The notes beneath the pieces are model-generated. The model worked only from the letters and a program-made list of their open reading frames with translations. It had not been told where the DNA came from and did not search any database. A stretch of DNA of 64,000 bases from the NCBI RefSeq assembly GCF_000025325.1, contig NC_013743.1, positions 3,348,001 to 3,412,000 of the forward strand, written 5' to 3'. The stretch's first letter is position 1. The number at the start of each line of letters is the position of its first letter. This document shows, one piece after another, positions 31,980 through 40,417 of the stretch. The translations under genes were made by a program, and so were the position numbers. The stretch is from Haloterrigena turkmenica DSM 5511. GTDB taxonomy: Archaea > Halobacteriota > Halobacteria > Halobacteriales > Natrialbaceae.

Positions 31980-32765
31980 TCACTCGATCGACGGCTCCGC
32001 CGACCGCTCCTCGGCCTCGGGTGTCTCCTGTGTCACCTCGAGGAACGCCTCCTCGAGACTGCGGGCCTCGCCGGTTTCCGCGCGGGATTTCAGCTCTTCG
32101 GGGTCGCCCTGTGCGACCAGTGTGCCCTTGTGGAGCACGCCGATCTCGTCGGCCAGTTCGTCGACGACGGGGAGGATGTGCGTCGAGAGGAAGATCGTCA
32201 TCTCCTGGTCAGCCAGATCGGCGATCGTCTCCCGCATCGTCCGGGCCGCGCGGGGATCGAGTCCGCTGGTCGGTTCGTCGAGGAAGGCGACGGCCGGTTG
32301 GTGCAACACGGCCTGAATGACGCCGACCTTCTGGCGCATCCCCTTCGAGTAGCCCTCGATTCGCCGGTCGGCGTCCTCGCGCAGGCCGAACCGGTCGAGC
32401 ATCGATTCGATCCGTTCGGATGACTCGGCTTCCGGCAGATTGCGGAGCCCGGCGGCGTACTCGAGTTGCTCGCGGCCAGTGAGTTCGTCGTAGATCGGCG
32501 GCTCCTCGGGGAGGTAGCCGATGTGGGGCGTGACGGCGTCGCGATCGGTGATCGGCTGGCCGGCGACGCGAGCCGTCCCCGACGTCGGTCGCACCAGCGT
32601 CGTCAGCATCCGCATCGTCGTGGTCTTCCCGGCCCCGTTCGGGCCGAGAAAGCCGTAGACCGTCCCGCGGTCGACGTCCATCGTCAGGTCGGAGACGGCG
32701 GTCGTCTCCCCGTATCGTTTGGTCAACCCGTCGGTCTCGATAGCGGGGCCGGCAGCAGGACTCAT
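31980..32765 (-). CDS. ABC transporter ATP-binding protein
   Basis: A 261-residue ABC ATPase. Walker A is GPNGAGKTT (41-49), the Q-loop region is HIGYLPEEPP, the signature is YSKGMRQKV (139-147), Walker B is AFLDEPTSGLD (160-170) and the H-loop His is at 196 (LSTHI). It belongs to the DrrA/CcmA-like branch that works with ABC-2 permeases for export. The expected partner is a membrane permease. One is found at 34190-35848 but on the opposite strand and beyond another gene, so the pairing is inferred. A TATA-like TTAACTATA lies about 25-30 bases upstream. Confidence 0.92.
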   Translation of the reverse strand: MSPAAGPAIETDGLTKRYGETTAVSDLTMDVDRGTVYGFLGPNGAGKTTTMRMLTTLVRPTSGTARVAGQPITDRDAVTPHIGYLPEEPPIYDELTGREQLEYAAGLRNLPEAESSERIESMLDRFGLREDADRRIEGYSKGMRQKVGVIQAVLHQPAVAFLDEPTSGLDPRAARTMRETIADLADQEMTIFLSTHILPVVDELADEIGVLHKGTLVAQGDPEELKSRAETGEARSLEEAFLEVTQETPEAEERSAEPSIE

Positions 32766-32824
32766 ACGGTTTGCTTCGTCTGAATATAGTTAAAGGTGTG
32801 TCATTTATCACGGTGGGGAGGAGA

Positions 32825-33988
32825 CTACTGCTCCGGCGCCGTCCACTCCCTCTCGACGTAGTTCTCGACCGAGAGGGGATCCGTTGCGCTCAGTGAGACG
32901 GTTGTGGCGTCGAGCGACGTCGTATTCGTCTGGTTCGCCGTCTCGTTCGTCTCGTTTCCGGCGCCCGCGTCGGTACCGCTGTCTCCGCCAGAGCCGGTGT
33001 CGCCGGCCGGTCGCTCGAGGATGGTGCCGGCGTCGCCGACGGCGACGTCGTACGTCGCTCCCGCCGCGACGCCGTCGAGTTTCGCCTCGACGCCGGTTTC
33101 GTAGCGCTCCCACTGGCCGGCGGACCGGCGCTCGTAGATCGTCCCTCCGTCGCCGGCCGCGAGTCCGTCGGCCCCGTCGCGGTCGACGGCCCGGATCGCC
33201 CGTCGCTTGTCGTCGACGACGTGGGGCGTCCACCGGAAGCCGTCGTACCGATAGACGATCCCCGAGCCCGCGGCGGCGTTCACGTCCCGCTGACTCTGAC
33301 TCGCGAGGTCGAAGAACGCGCCGCCCGCGAAGTCGATTCCGATCTGCTCCCATGTCTCGCCGCCGTCGGGAGTCTCCCCGACGAACTGGCTCGTGGTGCA
33401 GACGTGGCCTGCTTCTCGGGCGTGGAAGTCGATACCCGGGATCGTCGAGCCGCCGCCGGGTTTGATCACCTCCTCGTACTGCATCGCACCGCCGTCCTGC
33501 CGGACGCCGACGAGCAGTTCACCGGAGCCGTTGACGAAGTACACCCGCTCGTCCTCGCCGGCGGTCCCCCGCACGGCGCAGTCCTCCCAGGTGCTGGTCT
33601 TCCCCTTCGGCGCGGAGTAGTTGGTCAGCGTCCGCGTCTCGACGTCGTACTCGCCGATGACGCCGCTGCCGCCGACGAACCAGACCGCACGGCCGTCGTC
33701 GGTGGCATCGATCCCGGTCAAGCGACGGCTCCGGGCCTGCGGGCCGTACGCCACGACCGTCTGCCAGCCGTCCTCGCGACGGACGATGACGTTTCCGTCG
33801 GCCCCGGCTGCGAACGGCCCCGCCGCGGTATCGACGGCGTCGTTCAACGCCTTTCCGGTCGGCGAGTCGACCCGTTCCCACTCGCTGTCGTCCGATTGCG
33901 CGGCGGCCGCCGAACCGAGCCCGAAAACGCCGGCGGTCGTCGATACGGTCGCGAGGCGAAGCACGTCGCGTCTGGTCTGGTCGGTCAT
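32825..33988 (-). CDS. Tat-exported beta-propeller-like protein (YCF48/WD-like)
   Basis: A 387-residue protein with a twin-arginine signal (TRRDVLRLATVST, cleavage after AAAAQ near 30). The mature part has repeating blades of the type GVIGEYDVETRT, FVNGSGELLVGVRQDGG, AAAGSGIVYRYDGFRW and AAGDGGTIYERRSAGQW, resembling bacterial photosystem-assembly YCF48 or sialidase propellers. A Gly/Asn/Thr-rich low-complexity region (about 335-360) precedes the C-terminus. No catalytic residues are apparent, so a binding or structural role in the cell envelope is likely. It lies between the ABC ATPase and the divergent permease gene. Confidence 0.8.
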   Translation of the reverse strand: MTDQTRRDVLRLATVSTTAGVFGLGSAAAAQSDDSEWERVDSPTGKALNDAVDTAAGPFAAGADGNVIVRREDGWQTVVAYGPQARSRRLTGIDATDDGRAVWFVGGSGVIGEYDVETRTLTNYSAPKGKTSTWEDCAVRGTAGEDERVYFVNGSGELLVGVRQDGGAMQYEEVIKPGGGSTIPGIDFHAREAGHVCTTSQFVGETPDGGETWEQIGIDFAGGAFFDLASQSQRDVNAAAGSGIVYRYDGFRWTPHVVDDKRRAIRAVDRDGADGLAAGDGGTIYERRSAGQWERYETGVEAKLDGVAAGATYDVAVGDAGTILERPAGDTGSGGDSGTDAGAGNETNETANQTNTTSLDATTVSLSATDPLSVENYVEREWTAPEQ

Positions 33989-34107
33989 GGGTCGCAGCCC
34001 GGGGTAGCGCTTGAGGGCCTATAAGGACCCGAGACGTTCTAACTCGGTAGACTAAACGAGGACGGCAACGGGATCGATCGACGTCCGTTCGCATGACAGA
34101 AACCGAA

Positions 34108-34117
34108 CTATTTACTG
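34108..34117 (+). promoter_or_regulatory. TATA box ahead of short leader ORF and ABC permease
   Basis: CTATTTACTG is a good haloarchaeal TATA-like element. Its centre lies about 27 bases upstream of an ATG at 34140. Transcription would therefore begin at or within a few bases of that ATG, making the short ORF at 34140-34190 the first translated frame of a leaderless mRNA. The permease start lies 50 bases further on. Confidence 0.55.
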
Positions 34118-34139
34118 AATGCGCGACGCGCTTCCGACT

Positions 34140-34190
34140 ATGGCCCCCGCGACGACGACACGTCGAGACGAGAACGGAGGCGATCGCTGA
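34140..34190 (+). CDS. 16-codon leader ORF overlapping the permease start
   Basis: An ATG at 34140 opens a 16-residue ORF (MAPATTTRRDENGGDR) ending TGA at 34188-34190. The A of that stop is the first base of the permease ATG (TGATG). The upstream TATA box predicts transcription starting at this ATG. The peptide is hydrophilic and too short to be an enzyme. It could couple translation of the permease, or be the residual 3' end of a lost upstream gene, such as the missing ATPase partner. Confidence 0.35.
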   Translation: MAPATTTRRDENGGDR

Positions 34191-35848
34191 TGACGGGAAT
34201 CCCCGCGCTCGTCGCCAGAACGGAGTTTCGGCGGACGGTGCGAACGGTCACGTCTGATACGACGAAACTCCTCGTAACGGGGTTTCTGGCGTTGGTTTTC
34301 GGCGGATCGATCCTTCTCGCGGGCGGCTATATGCTCCCGCGGCTGGGCGCGGAGCTCGCCGACGGTGTCTCGTCGGACACCGCCGCGTTCGCGACGAACC
34401 TCGTCACCGGTGGCGTCGGCGTCGGCTGGTTCTTCCTGGTCTTCTTCACGACCTTACGCGCGTTCTCGACGGCCGCAGATCCGGACGAACCGGAGTTCCT
34501 CCTCACCTCGACGTCGCTTCGAAACGCCGTCATCGGCGTCATCGGCGCCGAAATACTGCTGTTCGGGAGTTGGCTCCTGCCCGCGTCGCTCGTGCTCTCG
34601 GGCGCATTCGCCTACGGAACCGGCACGGTCTGGCCCGTTCTGGTCGGCCCGCTGCTCGTCTGTCTCGCCCTCGCCACCGCCGTCCCGACCGGCTTCGTGA
34701 TCGGGATCAGCGTCCGACACCTCGTCACCGTCTACGAACCGATCGCTCGCTTCCGCATCCTGGTGTTCGCCGCCTTCTGGGCCGCGTACCTGTGGGTGTT
34801 CGCGACGGGCCGCATCGACGGGCTCACAAGCTGGTTGTTCTCGCTCCTCCAGGACACGCCGCTGGGCTGGCCCGGCCACATCCTGCTCGCGGCCGTCCCG
34901 AACGTCGACGCCTCGAGCACGGCGATCCTGGGCGGCGTCGTCGGTGCCGTCGCCGTCAGCGCCGTCGCGTTCGCCGTCGCGATCGCCATCGCCGGCGTCC
35001 ACTGGTTCGCCGATCCGGCCCGGTTCGAGGAGGAAGAGGCGACCGCGACGGAGTCGTCGAACCGGCTCGCGGACCTGCTGGGTCGCGGCCTCTCGCGACC
35101 GGTCCGAGCGGTAACCGTCACCGCGATCCGGCGGACGAAGCGAGCGCCGATCCGGCTGGCGTACGTGGCCTACCCGCTGTTCGGCTCGATCGCGTTCTTC
35201 CAGGAGATTGTCCAGACCGGACGCGTGCCCGCGCACATCGCCGTGATCCTCTCGGTGTACCTCGTCTGGGCCGCCGGCGCGCTGTTCACGCTCAACCCGC
35301 TGGGCGATCTTGGCCGCGGGCTGCCCGCGGTCGTGGCGTCGCCGCTGTCGGGCCGACAGGCGATCACCGGGCTGGTCGTCGCCGGCGCGCTCGTCGCCGG
35401 CCCGATCGGCTTCGTTGGCGCGCTTGCGCTCGGCCTCGCCAGCCCGCTCTCGCTCGAGCGAACGGCCGCGCTGGCCGCGGGCACCACCGTCGGCACCGTC
35501 GTGACGCCCGCGCTCGCGACGGGTATCGGCACGGCCGCGCCCCGCTTTGGCAGCGTCAAGGTCACGAACAACCGCGAGGCGGTGATGCCGAGCAAGACCG
35601 CCTTCGTCGTCTACTCCCTGGCGATCATCCTCCCCGCGATCGCCGCGGTCGTGCTCTACGCCGAGGCCCCCGAACTGATCGCCGACACTATGCTCGCCGT
35701 CTCGACGTGGCTGCCCGGTCCGACGGTGTCGGTCTCCGCACGCGGGATCACGATCGCCGCGTGGGCCGTCCTCGTGACCGGCCTGATCGCACCCGTGATC
35801 TCGTACCTGTACGCCGTCGAACGGTTCGACTGGTACACGCTCGAGTGA
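34190..35848 (+). CDS. ABC-type export permease, polytopic membrane protein
   Basis: A 552-residue protein with about 12-14 hydrophobic segments and few charged residues. The general layout (long N-terminal cytoplasmic FRRTVRTVTSDTTK, then paired spans) fits large ABC-2-type permeases of haloarchaea. The cognate ATPase is probably the gene at 31980-32765, although it is not adjacent and lies on the other strand. A short 16-codon ORF overlaps the start. Substrate is unknown. The last span region around VSARGITIAAWAVLVTGLIA is strongly hydrophobic. Confidence 0.75.
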   Translation: MTGIPALVARTEFRRTVRTVTSDTTKLLVTGFLALVFGGSILLAGGYMLPRLGAELADGVSSDTAAFATNLVTGGVGVGWFFLVFFTTLRAFSTAADPDEPEFLLTSTSLRNAVIGVIGAEILLFGSWLLPASLVLSGAFAYGTGTVWPVLVGPLLVCLALATAVPTGFVIGISVRHLVTVYEPIARFRILVFAAFWAAYLWVFATGRIDGLTSWLFSLLQDTPLGWPGHILLAAVPNVDASSTAILGGVVGAVAVSAVAFAVAIAIAGVHWFADPARFEEEEATATESSNRLADLLGRGLSRPVRAVTVTAIRRTKRAPIRLAYVAYPLFGSIAFFQEIVQTGRVPAHIAVILSVYLVWAAGALFTLNPLGDLGRGLPAVVASPLSGRQAITGLVVAGALVAGPIGFVGALALGLASPLSLERTAALAAGTTVGTVVTPALATGIGTAAPRFGSVKVTNNREAVMPSKTAFVVYSLAIILPAIAAVVLYAEAPELIADTMLAVSTWLPGPTVSVSARGITIAAWAVLVTGLIAPVISYLYAVERFDWYTLE

Positions 35849-35960
35849 ATTCCCGAATTTCCTCGAGCGCGGCCGTACTCGTATTCGACGCCGGCGACCG
35901 TCGACGTCCCGGTGTCGGCGGCCCAATACTTATCTCGCGGGCCGAGAAACCGCTCGCGCA

Positions 35961-36536
35961 ATGCCACGGCTGTGGCGGCTGACACGGAATCGGTACGGTC
36001 GCGCCGTCTACGACGCGCTCGCACGGCGCGGAATCACGGCGACGGAGATGATCGAGTACGTCGCCGACCTCGAGGACGCGCCGGCCGCCGACGGCGGGAG
36101 CCAGCGCAGTGCGTATACGGTCGAAGTCTGCGATCCGTCGACGGTCACGGCGCTCGACGCGCCGGTCGAGGAGCTCCGACCGGACGAACTCGTCGTCGCC
36201 GCGCTCGAGGACGGCCGTCCCCGCAGCTACCTGTTTTGCTCCGTCGACGCGACTCACGAGATCCACCCCCTCGAGCGAGAACTGCGCTTCGAGGGAGCCT
36301 ACATCAGGCGCGTCTTCGTCGATCCCGACCACCGCAATCGCGGCATCGCGACGGCGCTGGTCGGCGAGACCTGCCGGCTGGCTCGGGAACGCGGTGCGAA
36401 GCGCGCGACGGCGCTGGTCGCGCTCGACAATAGCCCCTCGAGAGCCCTGTTCGAACGCCACGGCTTCACCCCTTCGCGCCGCCGCCGCTACGTCAGAATC
36501 GGGCCGTTTTCCCACCGGTCGGTGCGACCGTCCTGA
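35961..36536 (+). CDS. GNAT-family N-acetyltransferase
   Basis: A 191-residue protein. The N-terminal region (about 1-35) is helical and basic (MPRLWRLTRNRYGRAVYDAL). The GNAT core carries IRRVFVDPDHRNRGIATALV at residues 115-134, with the acetyl-CoA-binding R/Q-x-x-G-x-G/A loop represented by RNRGIA. A following VALDNSPSRALFERHGF segment is typical of the family's C-terminal part. It would acetylate amines or N-termini; the substrate is not predictable. The ATG at 35961 was kept as the longest plausible start. Confidence 0.88.
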   Translation: MPRLWRLTRNRYGRAVYDALARRGITATEMIEYVADLEDAPAADGGSQRSAYTVEVCDPSTVTALDAPVEELRPDELVVAALEDGRPRSYLFCSVDATHEIHPLERELRFEGAYIRRVFVDPDHRNRGIATALVGETCRLARERGAKRATALVALDNSPSRALFERHGFTPSRRRRYVRIGPFSHRSVRPS

Positions 36537-36593
36537 CCGGAACACGCCCCGAGGAGGGTGAATTCGATGCTTCGCGTCGATCGCCTGGGACTC

Positions 36594-36649
36594 CGTACCG
36601 GTACGTAGCGACCAAGAACTATATAGATGCGTACTAAGTAAATAGTTCT
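36594..36649. promoter_or_regulatory. Palindrome and inverted repeat ahead of CDP-alcohol transferase operon
   Basis: CGTACCGGTACG (36594-36605) is a perfect 12-base palindrome. It is followed by an 8-base inverted repeat AGAACTAT/ATAGTTCT (36615-36622 with 36642-36649) in an AT-rich stretch. A TATA-like CTTTATTCC lies at about 36658-36666, some 30 bases before the ATG at 36695. The palindromes could be an operator, or part of the upstream GNAT gene's termination region. Confidence 0.4.
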
Positions 36650-36694
36650 CGGAGCAGCTTTATTCCGATTCGGGTAGAGGTACCACTCGAGCGG

Positions 36695-37393
36695 ATGACC
36701 AACGAACTGCGAGAGGCGATACGGGGCGTCAGGAACCGACTGGATCTCGCCGATCGGCGCGTCGGGACGACGGCGGACCGAACGAACGTGCTCGAACAGT
36801 TGACGGGCGCCGACTACATCAGCCTCGGGGCGCTGTTCGTCGGCTGGGCCAGCGCGCTGCTGTTCGTCGGCGGCGAACCCAACTGGGCGCTGCTGGCCAT
36901 GTTCGGCGCGTTCCTGCTGGACAAGGTCGACGGCTGGTACGCCCGCCGCACGGGGACGTCATCGCCCTTTGGCCGACAGGTGGACTCTTTCATCGACATC
37001 TTTGCCTACCTGGTGCCGGCGGTGCTGCTCTATCACTTCGTCCTCGCGCCGCACGTATTCGCCAGCCTCGTGGTCGGCTTCCTCGTGCTCGCCTTCGGCG
37101 GCCTGCGACTGGTCCGACACAACGAGGAGGGATTCGGTTCCGACGGCGGCGCGAGTTACTACCACGGGACCACCGTCGTCCACACGAACCTCCTCGTGGT
37201 CGCGAACTACTTCGTCGCCGCCCTCGTCGCCCCGTGGAACGGCTGGATCGCGGGGCTGCTCGTCGCCGCCGCCTGCCCGCTGATGGTCTCGGACTACAAG
37301 GCCTACAAGACCGACGGCACCCACGTGCTGGCTGGCCTCGCCGCGGTCGCGGCCGTCGGCCTGGCGCTGGGCCTCGAGTTCGGCTACCTATGA
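36695..37393 (+). CDS. CDP-alcohol phosphatidyltransferase family protein
   Basis: A 232-residue membrane enzyme with the full CDP-alcohol signature DxxDGxxARxxxxxxxxGxxxDxxxD at residues 76-101: Asp76, Asp79, Gly80, Ala83, Arg84, Gly93, Asp97 and Asp101. Such enzymes swap CMP from a CDP-alcohol for a polar head group, here likely archaetidylglycerol/serine or inositol-phosphate-like lipid synthesis. About six membrane segments are present. The downstream PHP gene overlaps the stop by four bases (ATGA), so the pair is an operon. Confidence 0.92.
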   Translation: MTNELREAIRGVRNRLDLADRRVGTTADRTNVLEQLTGADYISLGALFVGWASALLFVGGEPNWALLAMFGAFLLDKVDGWYARRTGTSSPFGRQVDSFIDIFAYLVPAVLLYHFVLAPHVFASLVVGFLVLAFGGLRLVRHNEEGFGSDGGASYYHGTTVVHTNLLVVANYFVAALVAPWNGWIAGLLVAAACPLMVSDYKAYKTDGTHVLAGLAAVAAVGLALGLEFGYL

Positions 37394-38124
37394 CGCGTCG
37401 GGCCGAATACGCCGCGGTCGATTCGGGGCCGCAAACGCTCCGAATCGACACCCACGTTCACACCGCGGCGTCCTACGACGGGACGACGACGCCGGCAGAG
37501 CTGGTCGACGCGGCCCGCCGCGCCGGCCTCGACGGGATCGCCGTCACCGACCACGACACGATCGACGGGGCCCGCGAAGTCGCGCGACTGGCGCCCGACG
37601 ATCTCCTCGTCATCGTCGGCTGCGAAGTCTCGACTGCCGACGGCCACCTGCTCGCACTCGGCGTCGACGCCGCGCCGGAACCCGGCCGTCCACTCGCCCG
37701 AACGGCCCGAGCGGTGCGCGAGGCCGGCGGAATCGCGGTCGTCGCCCACCCGTTCCAGCGCTCGCGCCACGGCGCCCGCAGGGCCGCGATCGACGACGTC
37801 GACGGCGTCGAGGTCTACAACGCCCACGCCGTCACGAACGTCCGCAACCGGCAGGCCGACCGGTTCGCGATCCGCCGCGACTACCCTCGGTTCGGCGCCA
37901 GCGACGCCCACCGTCCCGAAAACGTCGGCCGTGCCGCCACCGACGTTCGACTCCCCGCCGACGCCGTTTCGTCACCGAACGCCACCCCAGCGACTGAGAC
38001 GGTCCTCGAGGCGATGCGCGCCGGCCGAACCGACCCCGTCGGCGACCGGACGACGACCTGGCAGTACCTGACCAAGGTCGTCGGCAACGCCCGGCTGAAG
38101 ACCACATCGCTCTCGCTGTTCTGA
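37390..38124 (+). CDS. PHP-domain metal-dependent phosphoesterase
   Basis: A 244-residue PHP-fold protein with the full metal-binding set: His22 and His24 (DTHVHT), Asp54/His55 (TDHDT), Glu79 (VGCEVS), His120 (VVAHPFQ), and Asp172/His174 (SDAHRP). PHP enzymes hydrolyse phosphomonoesters or nucleotides and include histidinol phosphatases and YciV-like RNases. The ATG overlaps the upstream transferase stop (ATGA), so it may process a phosphorylated product of that lipid enzyme. The C-terminal 30 residues (TWQYLTKVVGNARLKTTSLS) are shared with other haloarchaeal PHP proteins as far as I recall. Confidence 0.9.
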   Translation: MTRRAEYAAVDSGPQTLRIDTHVHTAASYDGTTTPAELVDAARRAGLDGIAVTDHDTIDGAREVARLAPDDLLVIVGCEVSTADGHLLALGVDAAPEPGRPLARTARAVREAGGIAVVAHPFQRSRHGARRAAIDDVDGVEVYNAHAVTNVRNRQADRFAIRRDYPRFGASDAHRPENVGRAATDVRLPADAVSSPNATPATETVLEAMRAGRTDPVGDRTTTWQYLTKVVGNARLKTTSLSLF

Positions 38125-38325
38125 CTCCGTCTCGCCGCGGCGAACGCGGTCGGCGATCCGGCCGCGATATGCTGATTCGTCGCGCTGTCGCTGTGACTCG
38201 AGGGGCTTCGCTCGAGTTGTATCCGATCGAACGCTCCGTCGCCGCTCGAGTCCAGCCTGACTAACACGACCACGAAAAGGCGCTTCTTTATCAGGATTGA
38301 GAACTACGTACCGAACAGTACCGCT

Positions 38326-38982
38326 ATGATGGCGCTCACCCACGGGTTCATGGCTCTCGCGGCCGCCGTGTTCCTCCTGCCGGTCGTCGGCGAGTACGCC
38401 GGGCCGGCCGTCCTCGCGGCCGCGTTCCTCGGCGGCCTCGCGCCCGACGCCGATCTGGTGGCGCGCCACCGGAAGACGCTGCACTTTCCGGTCTGGTTCT
38501 CGGTCGCGACGCTCGCGCTCTCGGGACTCTTCCTCCTGACGGGATTGAGCGCGTTGCTGATCCTGACGGTCGCCGTCGGAGCCGCCGCCCTCCACTCGCT
38601 CTCGGACGTCCTCGGCGGCAGCGCCGAGCGCGAGCCGTGGAATCCCGTGACCGAAAACGGCGTCTACAACCACGTCCTCGGGCGCTGGCACCGGCCTCGT
38701 CGGTACGTCCGCTACTCGGGCGCGCCGGAGGACTTCGTCGTCTGCCTCGCCTTCGCGGCCGTCGCGATCGGCTCCGGACTGACCGCGCCGGCCGTCGACC
38801 GCGCGCTGATCGCTCTCGTGGCGTTTGCCGGCGTCTACGCGCTCTGTCGGAAACGACTCGCGACGATCGGCGCGGTCGCCGGTAGTCTCGTCCCGACGAG
38901 ACTGCGCGCGGTTCTCCCCGCGGTGTCCGTCGAGGAGACGGAAACCGATGGGACGACGGTCGACATCCGGTTCGGACGCTGA
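38326..38982 (+). CDS. Metal-dependent hydrolase, YdjM/DUF457-like membrane protein
   Basis: A 218-residue membrane protein with about five spans. It has the LexA-binding/YdjM-like pattern: His6 in the first span (ALTHGFMALAAAVFL), GGLAPDADLVARHRKTLH with the PDxD acid pair and histidines, and a His in AAALHSLSDVLGG. It is likely a membrane-embedded metal-dependent hydrolase. The substrate is unknown. The ATG at 38326 is about 25-30 bases past a TATA-like CTTTATCAG. It converges on the bat-type HTH gene. Confidence 0.85.
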   Translation: MMALTHGFMALAAAVFLLPVVGEYAGPAVLAAAFLGGLAPDADLVARHRKTLHFPVWFSVATLALSGLFLLTGLSALLILTVAVGAAALHSLSDVLGGSAEREPWNPVTENGVYNHVLGRWHRPRRYVRYSGAPEDFVVCLAFAAVAIGSGLTAPAVDRALIALVAFAGVYALCRKRLATIGAVAGSLVPTRLRAVLPAVSVEETETDGTTVDIRFGR

Positions 38983-38995
38983 ACCGATCGAATCG

Positions 38996-39646
38996 TCACG
39001 GCTCGCGTCGGTCGGCCCGTCCCGGGCCGGCGAGGGCCGATTTCACCAGTTTCGCTTCGCCTCGACGGAGGATCGTACTGGCCGTCGCTTTGTCGATGCC
39101 GGCTGCTTCGGCGACCGTCGCGAGCGTGCAGTCCCGCGGCACTTCGAAGTAGCCCTCTCGTATCGCGATCTCGAGGAGTTCGCGCTGTCGATCGGTGAGC
39201 AGCGACTCCGTCTCCGTGGTTCTCACCAGCGACTGGAGTTCGTACGCCAGTCCGGACGCCTCGAGCGTCGCCCGGAGGTTCTCGAGTTCCTCGCGGGTCC
39301 CGGTCAGATCGAATTCGAACCGGCCGTTCCGGACCGTGACCGGAAACTCGATCGGCAGCGACGGCTCCTCGACGAAGTCGTAGAGCGCCGTGTCGGTCGT
39401 CTCGTACTTCCCGAGGACGCGCCGCTCGGTCGATTCCAACCGTTCGAACGCGAGGATCGAGGGGTGGGTCCGTAGCGCGTCGACGACCGCGTCGGGGGCG
39501 TCCGTCGTGACCTCGCCGAGTTCGACTGCGGTCTCGTCAGACCGGTAACCCGAGAGGAGCGCGAAGGTCGCATCGGAAAACCGCTGCGAGAGCGTTTGCA
39601 CCCAGATGCCATCGGGCAGTTGGATGCGAAATCGGGCGCGAATCAT
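38996..39646 (-). CDS. Bacterio-opsin-activator-type HTH regulator
   Basis: A 216-residue regulator. Residues about 1-150 form the N-terminal BAT sensor-like domain, and about 155-205 the HTH_10 domain: TDRQRELLEIAIREGYFEVP, then CTLATVAEAAGIDKATASTI with the recognition helix. This family regulates single target genes, often a divergent neighbour. The divergent DUF4188 gene is the most likely target, and a 12-base palindrome lies between the two starts. No receiver or PAS domain is present, so it may respond to a ligand or to protein partners. Confidence 0.88.
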   Translation of the reverse strand: MIRARFRIQLPDGIWVQTLSQRFSDATFALLSGYRSDETAVELGEVTTDAPDAVVDALRTHPSILAFERLESTERRVLGKYETTDTALYDFVEEPSLPIEFPVTVRNGRFEFDLTGTREELENLRATLEASGLAYELQSLVRTTETESLLTDRQRELLEIAIREGYFEVPRDCTLATVAEAAGIDKATASTILRRGEAKLVKSALAGPGRADRREP

Positions 39647-39731
39647 TGGAGAGCGACGACGGCGCGAACGCTTCGGCTGGCGGGTCCGCGTCGGACGGTA
39701 CCGTCGAGAGCGTCGTCGCTCGGAGCGCTCG

Positions 39732-39743
39732 CTAACATGTTAG
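39732..39743. promoter_or_regulatory. 12-base palindrome CTAACATGTTAG between divergent genes
   Basis: CTAACATGTTAG is a perfect palindrome lying about 86 bases from the start of the bat-type HTH gene and about 30 bases upstream of the DUF4188 ATG. It directly precedes the probable TATA-like AGTGTAATC of that gene. The position fits an HTH operator that blocks or assists transcription-factor binding at the DUF4188 promoter. Confidence 0.5.
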
Positions 39744-39772
39744 TGTAATCGGCAAGTGGGAGCGCCACGAGT

Positions 39773-40351
39773 ATGAGTGTGATGACAACACGCGACCGTT
39801 GGGACGGCGATTCGGGGACGAAGAACGCAGCGGAACCGATCGAACAACGAGTCACCGCGGAGCGCGACGGAGGAATCGTTGTCTTTCATATCGGCATGCG
39901 AATCAACGCCCTCTGGAAGATCCAGCTGTGGCTTCCGATACTCCTCTTCGGTCCGCGGATGGTCCGCGAACTCCGTGCCGACCCGGACTCCGGACTGCTC
40001 GGGAGTCGAACGGTGGTCGGACCGGGGATCCGACACATCGGGTTCGTCCAGTACTGGGAGTCGTTCGACGCGCTGAAGGAGTACGCTCACGACGGCGACC
40101 GCTCGCACGTCGACGGTTGGCGGTCCTACCTGAAGCGCAGGGAGAACGGCGCCGTCGGGATCTGGCACGAGACGTATCGCGTGGCCGCCGGCGAGTACGA
40201 GACGGTGTACGACAACGTGCCGCCCCACGGACTCGCCGCGAGCGAGGGAACGGAAATCGTCCCCGCGACCGGTCGGCGAGAGTCGGCAGCTGGTCGGATC
40301 GGAAACGCGAGCGATGCGGATGAGAGCAGCGGCGAGGACGGGACGGACTAA
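39773..40351 (+). CDS. DUF4188 (monooxygenase-like) family protein
   Basis: A 192-residue protein. The core (about residues 32-150) matches the DUF4188 pattern: GGIVVFHIGMRINALWKIQ, LPILLFGPRMVRELRADP, and HIGFVQYWESFDALKEYAHD. It resembles dimeric alpha/beta barrels of the ABM monooxygenase or heme-degrading type, although no heme ligand is obvious. The C-terminal tail is disordered and acidic. The ATG at 39773 is used; an ATG at 39782 is nearly as good. It is divergent from, and probably controlled by, the bat-type HTH gene. Confidence 0.8.
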   Translation: MSVMTTRDRWDGDSGTKNAAEPIEQRVTAERDGGIVVFHIGMRINALWKIQLWLPILLFGPRMVRELRADPDSGLLGSRTVVGPGIRHIGFVQYWESFDALKEYAHDGDRSHVDGWRSYLKRRENGAVGIWHETYRVAAGEYETVYDNVPPHGLAASEGTEIVPATGRRESAAGRIGNASDADESSGEDGTD

Positions 40352-40417
40352 CCCGCCGCTGCGCTCGAAAACGAGAAAAACGGCGAAACCGGGGTGAGAG
40401 CGTCGTCCGTCAGTTCG

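Noticed and set aside
38125-38325. Possible terminator hairpin ACTCGAG/CTCGAGT near 38200
   Set aside because: The CTCGAG hexamer is extremely common in this genome, and no T-run follows, so the hairpin is not distinctive.
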